From Saccharopolyspora montiporae (lineage in GTDB: Bacteria > Actinomycetota > Actinomycetes > Mycobacteriales > Pseudonocardiaceae), in the NCBI RefSeq assembly GCF_015209505.1, contig NZ_JADEYC010000032.1, positions 1-64,000 of the forward strand: 64,000 bases of DNA, written 5' to 3'. How positions within the stretch are numbered: position 1 is the stretch's first letter; each line of letters opens with the position of its first letter. This document shows, one piece after another, positions 1-8,371 of this stretch. Below the pieces are notes generated by a model that ran no database searches, was not told the DNA's origin, and worked only from the letters and a program-made list of their open reading frames with translations. Position numbers and translations under genes: made by a program.

Positions 1-179
1 GGCGTCCCGCCGACCGAGGACACCGCCACTTCCAGCAGCGTGTCCAGGTCCGGGACCTCGCCCGGTCCGGCCGATGCGGTGCGCAGCGGCAGTTCCGCGG
101 CGATCTCCGGGGGCAGTTCGTCGGTGGCGTCCGGGGCGAACGCGTCCGGATCGGACCAGCGGGGGACAGAAGTCGGCAC
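1..179 (-). CDS. dinG: ATP-dependent helicase, DinG type (N-terminal part only)
   Basis: Only the first 59 codons lie in the window. A GTG start at 177-179 opens a frame rich in Pro and Asp, ending in VPDLDTLLEVAVSSVGGT. That resembles the segment just before the Q-motif and Walker A of actinobacterial DinG-like superfamily 2 helicases, although the ATPase motifs themselves lie off the window. Position supports the call: in M. tuberculosis dinG (Rv1329c) precedes pncB (Rv1330c) on the same strand, as here. The family unwinds DNA 5'-3' and is linked to repair. No strong ribosome binding site precedes the GTG, so the start is uncertain. Confidence 0.6.
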   Translation of the reverse strand, partial: MPTSVPRWSDPDAFAPDATDELPPEIAAELPLRTASAGPGEVPDLDTLLEVAVSSVGGT

Positions 180-231
180 CCGACGAAGCTACCGCGCACC
201 ACCGTCGGCGGAGCTCAGCGGTCGGTGCCGG

Positions 232-801
232 TCAGCGCACCACCGGGTCGCCGACCAGGTCCACACCCGCGTCGCGCAGTTCGGCCAGTGCCGCGTTCAC
301 GGTCTCCGAAGACACGCCGGCGGTCAGCTCCAGCAGCACCGCGGTCTCCAGCCCGGCCCGCGCCGCGTCCAGCGCGGTCGCGCGCACGCAGTGGTCGGTG
401 GCGATGCCCACGATCTCCACCCGGTCCACGCCGCGATCGCCCAGCCAGTCCGGCAGCGTCGTGTCCCGGAAGTCGATCCCGGTGAACCCGGAGTAGCCGT
501 CGTCGTACTGGCCCTTGGAGAACACCGCCTCCACCGCGCCGAGATCCAGCTCCGGGTGGAACGAGGAACCGGGCGTGCCCGCCACGCAGTGCCGCGGCCA
601 GGTCCGCACGAAGTCCGGCTCGTCGCTGAAGTGCCCGCCGGGGTCGACGTGGTAGTCCCGGGTGGCCACCACGTGCTCGTGGTCGAAACCGGGCAGATAG
701 CGGGAGATCGCCGCGGCGACCCCGGCGCCACCGGTCACGGCCAGCGCCCCGCCCTCGCAGAAGTCGTTCTGCACGTCCACGATGATTAACGCCTTGGGCA
801 T
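232..801 (-). CDS. pncA: nicotinamidase (isochorismatase-like hydrolase)
   Basis: A 189-residue protein of the cysteine-hydrolase family that deamidates nicotinamide to nicotinate for NAD salvage. Visible motifs are the N-terminal catalytic Asp in VDVQNDFCEGG, a metal site in RDYHVDPGGHF (Asp, His, His), the Lys in FSKGQYDD, and the nucleophile Cys in ATDHCVRAT. Length matches bacterial PncA. ATG at 801 is chosen because GGAGGGA sits about 8 bases upstream; reading upstream of it gives low-complexity sequence. It lies just downstream of pncB on the same strand, so the two consecutive steps nicotinamide to nicotinate to nicotinate mononucleotide are encoded together. PncA of this type also activates pyrazinamide in mycobacteria. 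Confidence 0.93.
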   Translation of the reverse strand: MPKALIIVDVQNDFCEGGALAVTGGAGVAAAISRYLPGFDHEHVVATRDYHVDPGGHFSDEPDFVRTWPRHCVAGTPGSSFHPELDLGAVEAVFSKGQYDDGYSGFTGIDFRDTTLPDWLGDRGVDRVEIVGIATDHCVRATALDAARAGLETAVLLELTAGVSSETVNAALAELRDAGVDLVGDPVVR

Positions 802-895
802 GTCCCACTCCCTCCGGCACCTGGCCGTCCGGGCAGGCGCCCGCAGCACTCATCCTGCCCCGGCGCGGCCGCGGTGCCCAGCCCGATCGTCCCGA

Positions 896-2230
896 TCAGG
901 ACTGCGCGAACGAGGTCGGGATGGCCGGTTCGCCGCGGGACAGCTTCAGGCCCTCCCACGGCAAGGTCACCAGCGCGTGCCGCAGCCGCTGCCGGCTGTC
1001 CTCCAGACCCGGCAGCCCGTCCACCTGCGCGCCGTCCCGCACCAGCGGGATCTGCATGAACCGGTCGTGCGGACCCAGCACCGGTTCCGCCGAGCCCGCA
1101 CGGATGCCGAACACCTCTTCCTCCACCGCGGTTCCGGTCTCCTTGTGCCTGCGCACCGCGCTCTTGCGCCCGCCGCGGGACTCCTTGCGCGAACTGCGCT
1201 TGGCCACCGGGCGACCCTCGACCTCGACCAGCTTGTAGACGAGTTCCGCGGTCGGCGCCCCGGAACCGGTGACCAGCGAGGTGCCCACGCCGTAGCCGTC
1301 CACCGGTTCCGCGCGCAGCGCCGCGATGGCGTGCTCGTCCAGATCGCCGGACACGACGATCTTGGTGCCGGTCGCGCCCAGCGAGTCCAGCTGCTCGCGG
1401 GCCTGGCGGGCGAGTACCCCGACGTCGCCGGAGTCGATGCGCACCGCGCCCAGCCCGGTGCCGCCGACCTCGATGGCCCGCTCGATGCCGCGGGTGATGT
1501 CGTAGGTGTCCACCAGCAGCGTCGTGCCGGTGCCCAGCGCGTCGATCTGCGCGCGGAACGCGTCCCGTTCGTCGTCGTGCAGGAGGGTGAACGCGTGCGC
1601 GGCGGTGCCCGCGGTGGGGATGCCGTACCGGCGGCCGGCCTCCAGGTTCGACGTCGCGGCGAACCCGGCCAGGTAGGCCACCCGCGCAGCGGCCACCGCG
1701 GCCTTCTCGTGCGTGCGGCGCGACCCCATCTCGATGAGCCTGCGCCCGTTGCCCGCCGAGACCATCCGGCTCGCCGCACCGGCGATGGCGCTGTCGTGGT
1801 TGAGGATGGACAGCACCAGCGTCTCCAGCACCACGGCCTCGGCGAAGGTCGCGCGCACCGTCAGCAGCGGCGAACCCGGGAAGAACAGCTCACCCTCCGG
1901 GTAGCCGTCGATGTGCCCGGTGAACCGGTATTCGCGCAGCCAGTCCAGCGTGGCGTCGTCGAGCGTCCCGGACAGCGCGCGCAGCTCGTCCTCGCCGAAG
2001 CGGAACTCGGCCACCGCGTCCAGCACCCGCTGCACCCCGCCGGCGACCCCGTAGCGGCGCCCCTCCGGGAGCCGCCGGGTGAACACCTCGAACGCGCAGC
2101 GGCGGTGCCCGGTCCCGTCGCGCAGTGCGCTGTCGAGCATGGTCAGCTCGTACTGGTCGGTGAGCAGCGCCGTGCTGCAGGAGCGGCGGTCGCCCGGTTG
2201 ACCGGCTGCTGGTTGAGCGGCAGACGTCAT
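896..2230 (-). CDS. pncB: nicotinate phosphoribosyltransferase
   Basis: A 444-residue enzyme that joins nicotinate to PRPP to form nicotinate mononucleotide in the Preiss-Handler route. The N-terminus LLTDQYELTMLDSAL is a signature of the family, followed by HDSAIAGAASRM, TLLVDTYD and VRIDSGD, which shape the phosphate- and PRPP-binding barrel. Start at ATG 2230; no good ribosome binding site is visible, so translation may be leaderless. The C-terminus is rich in Arg/Lys (RKESRGGRKSAVRRHK), common in actinobacterial copies. Divergent from clpS, as pncB1 and clpS are in M. tuberculosis. The reading frame stays open far upstream on this strand, but only by shadowing the opposite-strand genes. 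Confidence 0.95.
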   Translation of the reverse strand: MTSAAQPAAGQPGDRRSCSTALLTDQYELTMLDSALRDGTGHRRCAFEVFTRRLPEGRRYGVAGGVQRVLDAVAEFRFGEDELRALSGTLDDATLDWLREYRFTGHIDGYPEGELFFPGSPLLTVRATFAEAVVLETLVLSILNHDSAIAGAASRMVSAGNGRRLIEMGSRRTHEKAAVAAARVAYLAGFAATSNLEAGRRYGIPTAGTAAHAFTLLHDDERDAFRAQIDALGTGTTLLVDTYDITRGIERAIEVGGTGLGAVRIDSGDVGVLARQAREQLDSLGATGTKIVVSGDLDEHAIAALRAEPVDGYGVGTSLVTGSGAPTAELVYKLVEVEGRPVAKRSSRKESRGGRKSAVRRHKETGTAVEEEVFGIRAGSAEPVLGPHDRFMQIPLVRDGAQVDGLPGLEDSRQRLRHALVTLPWEGLKLSRGEPAIPTSFAQS

Positions 2231-2341
2231 GTCGCTGAGATTACGTGGTGGTCCCGGTAGGTTCGTGCGCCCGCTGGTGCGGGCGGTGTTCTGTCGCCCG
2301 CTGGCGACGAGCGCTCCGGATGCACGTGCGACGATGGGGGC

Positions 2342-2635
2342 ATGACCTCGCCCGCTGAGCTTGAGCGCGCGCAGCTCGAACCCGATGAGCGCGGTACTGC
2401 GGAGCCGCCGTGGGTGGCCGTGGTGTGGAACGACCCGGTCAACCTCATGTCCTACGTGACCTACGTGCTGCAGAAGATCTTCGGCTACAGCAAGGATCAC
2501 GCCACCAAGCTGATGCTGGACGTGCACCACGAAGGACGTGCGGCGGTCTCCTCGGGCGACAAGGAGAAGGTCGAGGGCGATGTCGCGAAGCTGCACGCCG
2601 CAGGCCTGTGGGCAACGATGCAGAAGGATTCCTGA
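2342..2635 (+). CDS. clpS: ATP-dependent Clp protease adaptor ClpS
   Basis: A 97-residue adaptor that delivers N-degron substrates to the ClpC/ClpP protease in the cytoplasm. The core [17 protein letters not shown] carries the Asn-Asp pair that holds the substrate alpha-amino group; the following helix [20 protein letters not shown] and the C-terminal [16 protein letters not shown] complete the ClpS fold. An N-terminal extension of about 18 residues contacts the unfoldase. Its TGA is directly followed by the GTG of the DUF2017 gene, so the two are probably co-translated. Confidence 0.95.
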   Translation: MTSPAELERAQLEPDERGTAEPPWVAVVWNDPVNLMSYVTYVLQKIFGYSKDHATKLMLDVHHEGRAAVSSGDKEKVEGDVAKLHAAGLWATMQKDS

Positions 2636-3199
2636 GTGCAGGGCTGGACGCGCAAGAACGGGCAGCTGGTCACCGAGCTGGCGCAGCAGGAGGCCGCCGT
2701 CGTGCGCGGGCTGGTCTCGCAGATCAGGGACATGCTCGCCGGGCGCTCGGACGAGGCCCCGCAGGACGAGCTCGCCGAGCTGACCGGGATCCGCACCGGG
2801 TCCAGCGAGCCGCCGCAGGACCGCGTGCTGGGCCGCCTGCTGCCGGACTTCTACCGGACCGACCCGGACACCGGGGAAACCGACGAGGAGGAGCCCGGTG
2901 CCGCGGGCGCGCTGCGCTCGCTGCACGAACCGGAGCTGCTGGACGCCAAGATCGGTGCCGCGGACCAGGTCCTGCAGACCTGCCCGCAGGACGGCGGCCG
3001 GGTCAAGCTCACCGCCGACCAGGCGGACAACTGGCTGACCTCGCTCAACGACGTGCGGCTCGCGCTGGGCACCGCCCTGGACATCAGCGAGGAGATGCCC
3101 GAGTCGCTGCCGGAGGACGATCCGCGCAGCGAGCACCTCGGCGTGTACCACTGGCTGACCTGGGTGCAGGACAGCCTGGTGTCCGCGCTGGTGGAGTGA
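2636..3199 (+). CDS. DUF2017 family protein
   Basis: A 187-residue acidic cytoplasmic protein with no signal peptide or membrane segment. It matches the Rv1332-like DUF2017 family, always found beside clpS in actinobacteria, by its position and by the pattern of a basic N-terminus (MQGWTRKNG), a helix with LAQQEAAVVRGLVSQI, and a C-terminal helix with YHWLTWVQDSLVSALVE. The GTG start abuts the clpS stop codon with no gap. The function is not established; the linkage suggests a role with ClpS or Clp proteolysis (inference). Confidence 0.85.
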   Translation: MQGWTRKNGQLVTELAQQEAAVVRGLVSQIRDMLAGRSDEAPQDELAELTGIRTGSSEPPQDRVLGRLLPDFYRTDPDTGETDEEEPGAAGALRSLHEPELLDAKIGAADQVLQTCPQDGGRVKLTADQADNWLTSLNDVRLALGTALDISEEMPESLPEDDPRSEHLGVYHWLTWVQDSLVSALVE

Positions 3200-3201
3200 C
3201 C

Positions 3202-3262
3202 GGAGGTCCCCCCGGAGCGCGGAGGTGCCCCGGGTGTGGAGGTGCCCCGGGGTGTGGAGGTG
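3202..3262. repeat. short GC-rich tandem repeat before P1 peptidase gene
   Basis: Two near-identical units, GGAGGTGCCCCGGGTGT at 3221-3237 and GGAGGTGCCCCGGGGTGT at 3238-3255, are followed by a third GGAGGTG at 3256. A degenerate copy begins at 3202. Each unit carries a Shine-Dalgarno-like GGAGG; the last one, at 3256-3260, is spaced correctly for the GTG at 3266. The array probably arose by slippage. Confidence 0.6.
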
Positions 3263-3265
3263 ACA

Positions 3266-4312
3266 GTGGCCGCTGGAGCCGCGGATTCGATCGTCGACGT
3301 GGCCGGTGTGCAGGTCGGCCACCACCAGCGCCTGGACGATGCCTGGGCCACCGGGAGCAGCGCGGTCCTGGTGCCGGACGGGGCGACGGCGGCCGTCGAC
3401 GTCCGCGGCGGCGGTCCCGGCACGCGGGAGACCGATGTCCTCGAACCGAGCCACCTGGTGCAGCAGGCGCACGCCGTGCTGCTCTCCGGCGGCAGCGCCT
3501 ACGGGCTGGCCGCCGCGGACGGGGTGATGCGCTGGCTCGCCGAACGCGGGCACGGCATGCAGGTGGGCGAGTCCCCCGAGCACGTGGTGCCGGTGGTGCC
3601 CGCCGCGGTCCTGTTCGACCTGCCGATGAGCGACTGGGGCAACCGGCCGGACGCGGAATTCGGCTACCGCGCGGCGGCCGCGGCCTCGGCCACCGAGACC
3701 CGGCAGGGCAACATCGGCGCGGGCACCGGGGCGGTCGCCGGGCCGCTGAAGGGCGGCATCGGCACCGCGAGCGCGCAGCTGCCCGAGCTGCCCGGGGCGC
3801 AGGCGGGCGCGCGGATCGGTGCGCTGGTGGCGGTCAACTCCGCGGGCGCGGTCGTCGACCCGGACACCGGCCTGCCCTGGTACCCGCTGGACGGGCTGCG
3901 CAGGCCGGACGACGCCGAGATCGCGGCGGCCCGCGCGCATGCCGACCAGCGCCCGGGACGGCGCGGGCCGATCGGCAGGCCGCTGAACACGACCATCGGG
4001 GTGCTGGCCACCGACCTGGGGCTGAGCAAACCGCAGTGCCGCCGGATGGCCGTGGCCGCCCAGGACGGGCTGGCCCGGGCCATCCGTCCCGCGCACGCGC
4101 TCACCGACGGGGACACGCTGTTCGCGCTGGCCACCGGGCGGCGCGGCGATCTGCCGGCACCCGGAGCCCCTGGCTGGGCGGGTGCGCTGGACGCGGTGTG
4201 CGCGGTGGCTGCGGACGTGGTGGCGACCGCGATCGTGCGCGCGGTGCTCGCCGCGGAGCCGGTGGACGAGGTGATGTCCTACACGAGTCGCTACCCCTCG
4301 GCGTGGGAATGA
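3266..4312 (+). CDS. P1 family peptidase (DmpA/S58 aminopeptidase-like)
   Basis: A 348-residue N-terminal-nucleophile hydrolase of the DmpA/BapA family, homologous by position to Rv1333. Typical features are VAGVQVGHH near the N-terminus, GGGPGTRETD, LLSGGSAYGLAAADGVMRWL, and GNIGAGTGAVAGPLKGGIGTAS, the region around the autocleavage site. The family cleaves itself before a Ser or Thr and acts as an aminopeptidase or amidase. GTG 3266 is chosen because GGAGG at 3256-3260 is well placed; an in-frame GTG at 3236 would add ten residues translated from the repeat. It lies between DUF2017 and mec as in mycobacteria. Confidence 0.88.
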   Translation: MAAGAADSIVDVAGVQVGHHQRLDDAWATGSSAVLVPDGATAAVDVRGGGPGTRETDVLEPSHLVQQAHAVLLSGGSAYGLAAADGVMRWLAERGHGMQVGESPEHVVPVVPAAVLFDLPMSDWGNRPDAEFGYRAAAAASATETRQGNIGAGTGAVAGPLKGGIGTASAQLPELPGAQAGARIGALVAVNSAGAVVDPDTGLPWYPLDGLRRPDDAEIAAARAHADQRPGRRGPIGRPLNTTIGVLATDLGLSKPQCRRMAVAAQDGLARAIRPAHALTDGDTLFALATGRRGDLPAPGAPGWAGALDAVCAVAADVVATAIVRAVLAAEPVDEVMSYTSRYPSAWE

Positions 4313-4403
4313 ACCATCCTCGTTTTACGTTGCGTCTTCACGAAGCAGCACCGGTGTCCAGTGACTCCCGCATGGTGGGAGGCCGGTGCACGGAGTTACT
4401 AGG

Positions 4404-4868
4404 ATGGTGTCTGTGCTGGTGATCCGACGCGACCTCGTGGACGCGATGGTCGCGCATGCCCGACGGGACCACCCGGACGAGGCGTGCGGTGTGCTGCCCG
4501 GCCCGGAAGGGTCGGACCGCCCGGAGCGCGCGATCGAGATGATCAACGCTGAGCGGTCGCCCACCTTCTACCGGTTCGACTCCACCGAGCAGCTGCAGGT
4601 GTGGCGGCAGATGGACTCGAACGACGAGGAACCGGTGGTCATCTACCACTCGCACACCGCGACCGAGGCGTACCCGTCGCGCACCGACGTGGCGTACGCG
4701 TCGGAGCCCAACGCGCACTACGTGCTCGTGTCCACCAGGGACCCGGAGACCTACGAGCTGCGCTCGTACCGGATCCTCGACGGCGAGGTGACCGAGGAAC
4801 CGGTGGAGGTCGTGGAGTCGTACATGTTCGCGCACACGGGATCCGACGAGGTCCCCGACCGCGACTGA
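4404..4868 (+). CDS. mec: JAMM metalloprotease Mec (CysO-cysteine peptidase)
   Basis: A 154-residue Zn-dependent isopeptidase. The JAMM signature is complete: H82-x-H84, seven residues, S92-x-x-D95, with an upstream Glu in DEACGVLPG. In M. tuberculosis, Mec (Rv1334) releases cysteine from the CysO-cysteine adduct made by CysM. The order mec-cysO-cysM is conserved here. ATG 4404 follows TACTAG closely, which could be a -10 box; if so the transcript is leaderless and GTG 4407 or 4413 could be the true start. Because the CysO here ends in Gly-Gly-Met-Arg, Mec may also trim that tail (inference). Confidence 0.92.
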   Translation: MVSVLVIRRDLVDAMVAHARRDHPDEACGVLPGPEGSDRPERAIEMINAERSPTFYRFDSTEQLQVWRQMDSNDEEPVVIYHSHTATEAYPSRTDVAYASEPNAHYVLVSTRDPETYELRSYRILDGEVTEEPVEVVESYMFAHTGSDEVPDRD

Positions 4869-4933
4869 TCCGCGGCGTCCCGCACACCCGCCCGCGGGCC
4901 GATCGGCGAACACCGCCGGCGGCCGGGCATCCC

Positions 4934-4968
4934 CGTGAGTCGAGAAGTCACTCGTGAGTCGAGAAGTC
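4934..4968 (+). repeat. two direct copies of a 16-bp motif upstream of cysO
   Basis: CGTGAGTCGAGAAGTC occurs at 4934-4949 and exactly again at 4953-4968, with a period of 19 bases. The second copy ends about 24 bases before the cysO start. It could be a tandem operator for a regulator of the sulfur-transfer genes or a simple duplication; nothing in the sequence decides between these. Confidence 0.6.
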
Positions 4969-4991
4969 CTCGTGGACAGGAGGTTTTTCCC

Positions 4992-5270
4992 ATGGCAGTG
5001 AACGTTTCCATCCCCACCATCCTGCGTGGCCACACCGACGGCAAGAAGTCGGTCGAAGCGCAGGGAACCACGGTCGCGCAGGTGATCGAGGACCTGGACG
5101 CCAACTACGGCGGCCTCAAGGACCGGCTCGTCAAGGAAGGCGGCCTGCACCGGTTCGTCAACGTCTACGTCAACGACGAGGACGTGCGGTTCGCCGGCGG
5201 CCTGGACGCCTCCGTCTCCGACGGCGACAACCTCACCATCCTGCCCGCTGTCGCCGGCGGGATGCGCTGA
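4992..5270 (+). CDS. cysO: ubiquitin-like sulfur carrier protein CysO
   Basis: A 92-residue MoaD/ThiS-fold protein. Its C-terminus is activated to a thiocarboxylate that donates sulfur to O-phosphoserine on CysM. SIPTILRGHTDGKKSV and HRFVNVYVNDEDVRFAGGL match M. tuberculosis CysO closely. The notable point is the C-terminus: it reads LPAVAGGMR, so two residues follow the Gly-Gly that must be exposed. A ribosome binding site AGGAGG lies just before ATG 4992. The adjacent JAMM protease gene is the obvious candidate to remove Met-Arg. Confidence 0.95.
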   Translation: MAVNVSIPTILRGHTDGKKSVEAQGTTVAQVIEDLDANYGGLKDRLVKEGGLHRFVNVYVNDEDVRFAGGLDASVSDGDNLTILPAVAGGMR

Positions 5271-6296
<1,026 letters not shown>

Positions 6297-6446
6297 CGCC
6301 GGCTGGGTCGTCGGGTCGGCGCGCTGTGCTTCGCGGCGTGCCGGTGGCGGACCTGCGGCGGAGTGCGCTGCGGGACCCCGAAATCGCGCGGTGAGCCTTT
6401 TCCACTCGCTGGGGGAGGGCGTCCAGGCTGCACCACATCACGCGCA

Positions 6447-6511
6447 TGGTTAACCGGACGTGCGTGTGTTGGACGCACCATGCCATTGGTTAACGCGGCG
6501 TTGCTGTGTTG
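6447..6511 (+). promoter_or_regulatory. direct repeats, candidate vapBC operator
   Basis: Two 25-base copies at 6447-6471 and 6487-6511, 40 bases apart, share TGGTTAAC at the left and GTGTTG at the right, with 19 of 25 positions identical. Each contains the self-complementary GTTAAC. They lie just upstream of the antitoxin start at 6534, where such modules normally carry their autoregulatory operator. A possible -10 (TACGAT, 6521-6526) and a GGAG ribosome binding site follow. Confidence 0.5.
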
Positions 6512-6533
6512 ACTCCCGGCCTACGATGGAGAC

Positions 6534-6842
6534 ATGACTGACGGCCGGGTGACGATCCGCGAACTGACGCACGAGTCGCGCAAGGTGTTCGACCGGCTGC
6601 AGCACGAGCGGCGGCTGGTCATCACCAACGCCGGCCGCGTCGTCGGTGTGCTCAACGCGCCCGACCCCGACGAGACGCAGCTCGACGAGTGGGCGGCCGC
6701 AGGTCAGGCGCCGGCCGACTGGCGCGACCGGCAGCAGGGTCTGCGCTCGTTCCTGGCCCACGCGTCGGTGCGCACGTCGCCGGCGGGCCAGCGGGCCGGC
6801 TCGGCCGCCGTGCTGGCCGAGCGCGAGGAGACCGATCGGTGA
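6534..6842 (+). CDS. type II antitoxin, Phd/YefM-like
   Basis: A 102-residue protein whose N-terminal half, TIRELTHESRKVFDRL followed by RRLVITNAGRVVGVLNAP, matches the Phd/YefM antitoxin DNA-binding fold: a beta strand, two helices, and a hairpin that typically reads VTxxGxPVAxL. The longer C-terminal half, with DWRDRQQGLRSFLA, would wrap and neutralise the toxin. Its TGA overlaps the GTG of the PIN-domain toxin gene. Likely to repress its own operon through the repeats at 6447-6511. Confidence 0.85.
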   Translation: MTDGRVTIRELTHESRKVFDRLQHERRLVITNAGRVVGVLNAPDPDETQLDEWAAAGQAPADWRDRQQGLRSFLAHASVRTSPAGQRAGSAAVLAEREETDR

Positions 6843-7228
6843 TCTACCTGGACACCTCGGCGGCGATCAAGCTGGTCGTCGCCGAGCCCGAGTCCTCGGC
6901 GCTGGTGGATTGGCTCACCGAACACGACACCGAAGTGATCATGTCCTCGGGGCTGCTGCGGGTCGAACTGCACCGCGCGCTGCACCGGATCGAGGCCGAG
7001 CAGAGCGTGCGTGACCAGGCCGAACAGCTCGTCGACGGCCTGCACCTGCGGCCCGTCGACGCCGTGCTGCAGACCGCGGCCGGCCTCCACGGCCAGCACC
7101 TGCGGTCATTGGACGCGATCCACCTGGCGACCGCACTCGATGCCGGCCGACCGGCGTTCGTCAGCTACGACGCGCGCCTGGCCGCCCTCGCTGATCAGCT
7201 AGGCCTCAGCAGCGCCGCTCCAGAATGA
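6839..7228 (+). CDS. PIN-domain toxin ribonuclease (VapC family)
   Basis: A 129-residue PIN-domain nuclease. The four acidic residues that bind Mg/Mn are visible: D5 (YLDTSA), E43 (RVELHRAL), D92 (SLDAIHLA) and D111 (SYDARLAAL). VapC toxins cut tRNA or rRNA and are held inactive by the partner antitoxin. The GTG start overlaps the antitoxin stop (GTGA at 6839-6842). The pair sits between cysM and the rhomboid gene, which are neighbours in mycobacteria, so it looks inserted into a conserved block. Confidence 0.92.
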   Translation: MIYLDTSAAIKLVVAEPESSALVDWLTEHDTEVIMSSGLLRVELHRALHRIEAEQSVRDQAEQLVDGLHLRPVDAVLQTAAGLHGQHLRSLDAIHLATALDAGRPAFVSYDARLAALADQLGLSSAAPE

Positions 7229-7366
7229 CCGGCAGCGACTCGATGAGGATGTCGCGGAGTTCGAGCATGCGCAGGTACCCACGCCAGGCCGCCTGCGCAC
7301 CCGAAGAGGTCCGTGGGCGTATCGCGACGAGTTCCTGGGGCGGACGACCGGATCGAACCCGCGCTC

Positions 7367-8209
7367 TCAGCCGCCGAAACTGGTCGTTCGGGCTCCGGTG
7401 GTGAGGTCGCGCAGTACCAGGAGCGCGCCGTCGGCTCCTGCCGGTTCCCCGATGCCCTCGCGTGCCGTGGTCACGTAGAGGTCGGTCAGGTCCTGGCCGC
7501 CGAAGCAGCAGCCGGTGGGGCGGGCCGCGGGAAGCGGGATCGTCGCCGTGTGCCGACCTTCTGCGGTGTAGCCGTGCAGTTCTCCGCGGTCGCTCATCGG
7601 GACCCAGAGGTCGCCGGCCGCGTCCACCGCTGGTGCGGCCGGTCGGCCGTTCGTGGTGCACAGCGGGCGTCGCGTCGCGGGGCGTCCCGTTTCGTCCAGG
7701 TCCAGGACGTCGATGCGTCCCGCCGCGCTGTCGGCGAGGTACATCCGGGTACGGTCCGGGTTCCAGGCGATGCCGCTCGGGCTCACCAGGTCGCGCAGCA
7801 CCGTGGTGGTGCGGCCGTCCGGGGTGACCCGCACCAGCCAGCCGCCCCCGCCGCCGTCCGCGCGCTCGGTCGCCGCCCACAGCGCTCCCGTGCCGTCCAC
7901 CGCCGTACTTGCTCCGCGGAAGCCGTCCCGCGCCCAGTAGACCAACCAGGTCCGCCGGCGCTCATCGGATTCGAACAGGGCGATACCGCCGTCCAGGTGC
8001 AGCAGCAGTCCACCGCGCTCGCGCGGTTTCGCGGCGCTGACCGGCTGCGGGACCGGCATCGAGTGGTCGGCCGCGCGGGCGGGAAAGTAGCGGTGCACCA
8101 GGTGCGCGGCGCGGTCCACCCACAGCAGCGTGCAGGTCGCCGTGTCCCAGGTGGGCGCCTGCGCTGCGCGAGCACCCGCCGGCACCGCGATGTCGATTCG
8201 GGCTTGCAA
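7367..8209 (-). CDS. SMP-30/gluconolactonase-like beta-propeller protein, metal site degenerate
   Basis: About 280 residues of six-bladed propeller. Blade landmarks APTWDTATCTLLWVD, SPSGIAWNPDRTRMYLADS, VDAAGDLWVPM and CCFGGQDLTDLYVTTAR align well with the SMP-30/regucalcin lactonase family. However, the usual metal ligands are absent: the Glu of GExPVW is Gln or Ala (AQAPTW), the Asn of NG(L/I)xW is Ser (SPSGIAW), the Asp of PDGxxxD is Ala (RPAAPAVD), and the Asn in the NDG segment is also missing. Lactonase activity is therefore doubtful. TTG 8209 follows GGAAAGG; GTG 8233 or TTG 8242 are alternatives. It lies opposite the flanking genes. Confidence 0.78.
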   Translation of the reverse strand: MQARIDIAVPAGARAAQAPTWDTATCTLLWVDRAAHLVHRYFPARAADHSMPVPQPVSAAKPRERGGLLLHLDGGIALFESDERRRTWLVYWARDGFRGASTAVDGTGALWAATERADGGGGGWLVRVTPDGRTTTVLRDLVSPSGIAWNPDRTRMYLADSAAGRIDVLDLDETGRPATRRPLCTTNGRPAAPAVDAAGDLWVPMSDRGELHGYTAEGRHTATIPLPAARPTGCCFGGQDLTDLYVTTAREGIGEPAGADGALLVLRDLTTGARTTSFGG

Positions 8210-8371
8210 TGGCCACCTTTCCGCCCCCGACACAACGGGCAATCACCCTAGAGGCTGACGCCGATGCGAGCAGTGGCGGGTGGGCCGCCGTCCGCAGCGC
8301 CGTATAAAGATCCGGTTCGTCCGGGCTCGACCCCGACGACCGGAACGGGGCAACCGCGTAACCTCGGACGC

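Noticed and set aside
2231..4096. Minus-strand open frame continuing far upstream of pncB
   Set aside because: It overlaps four plus-strand genes of the conserved Rv1331-Rv1333 block whose motifs are certain; it is a GC-rich shadow.
7206..7366. Protein-like C-terminus on the minus strand (YLRMLELRDILIESLPVI)
   Set aside because: Short, overlaps the end of the PIN toxin gene and has no upstream coding continuation. Could be a remnant, but support is too weak.
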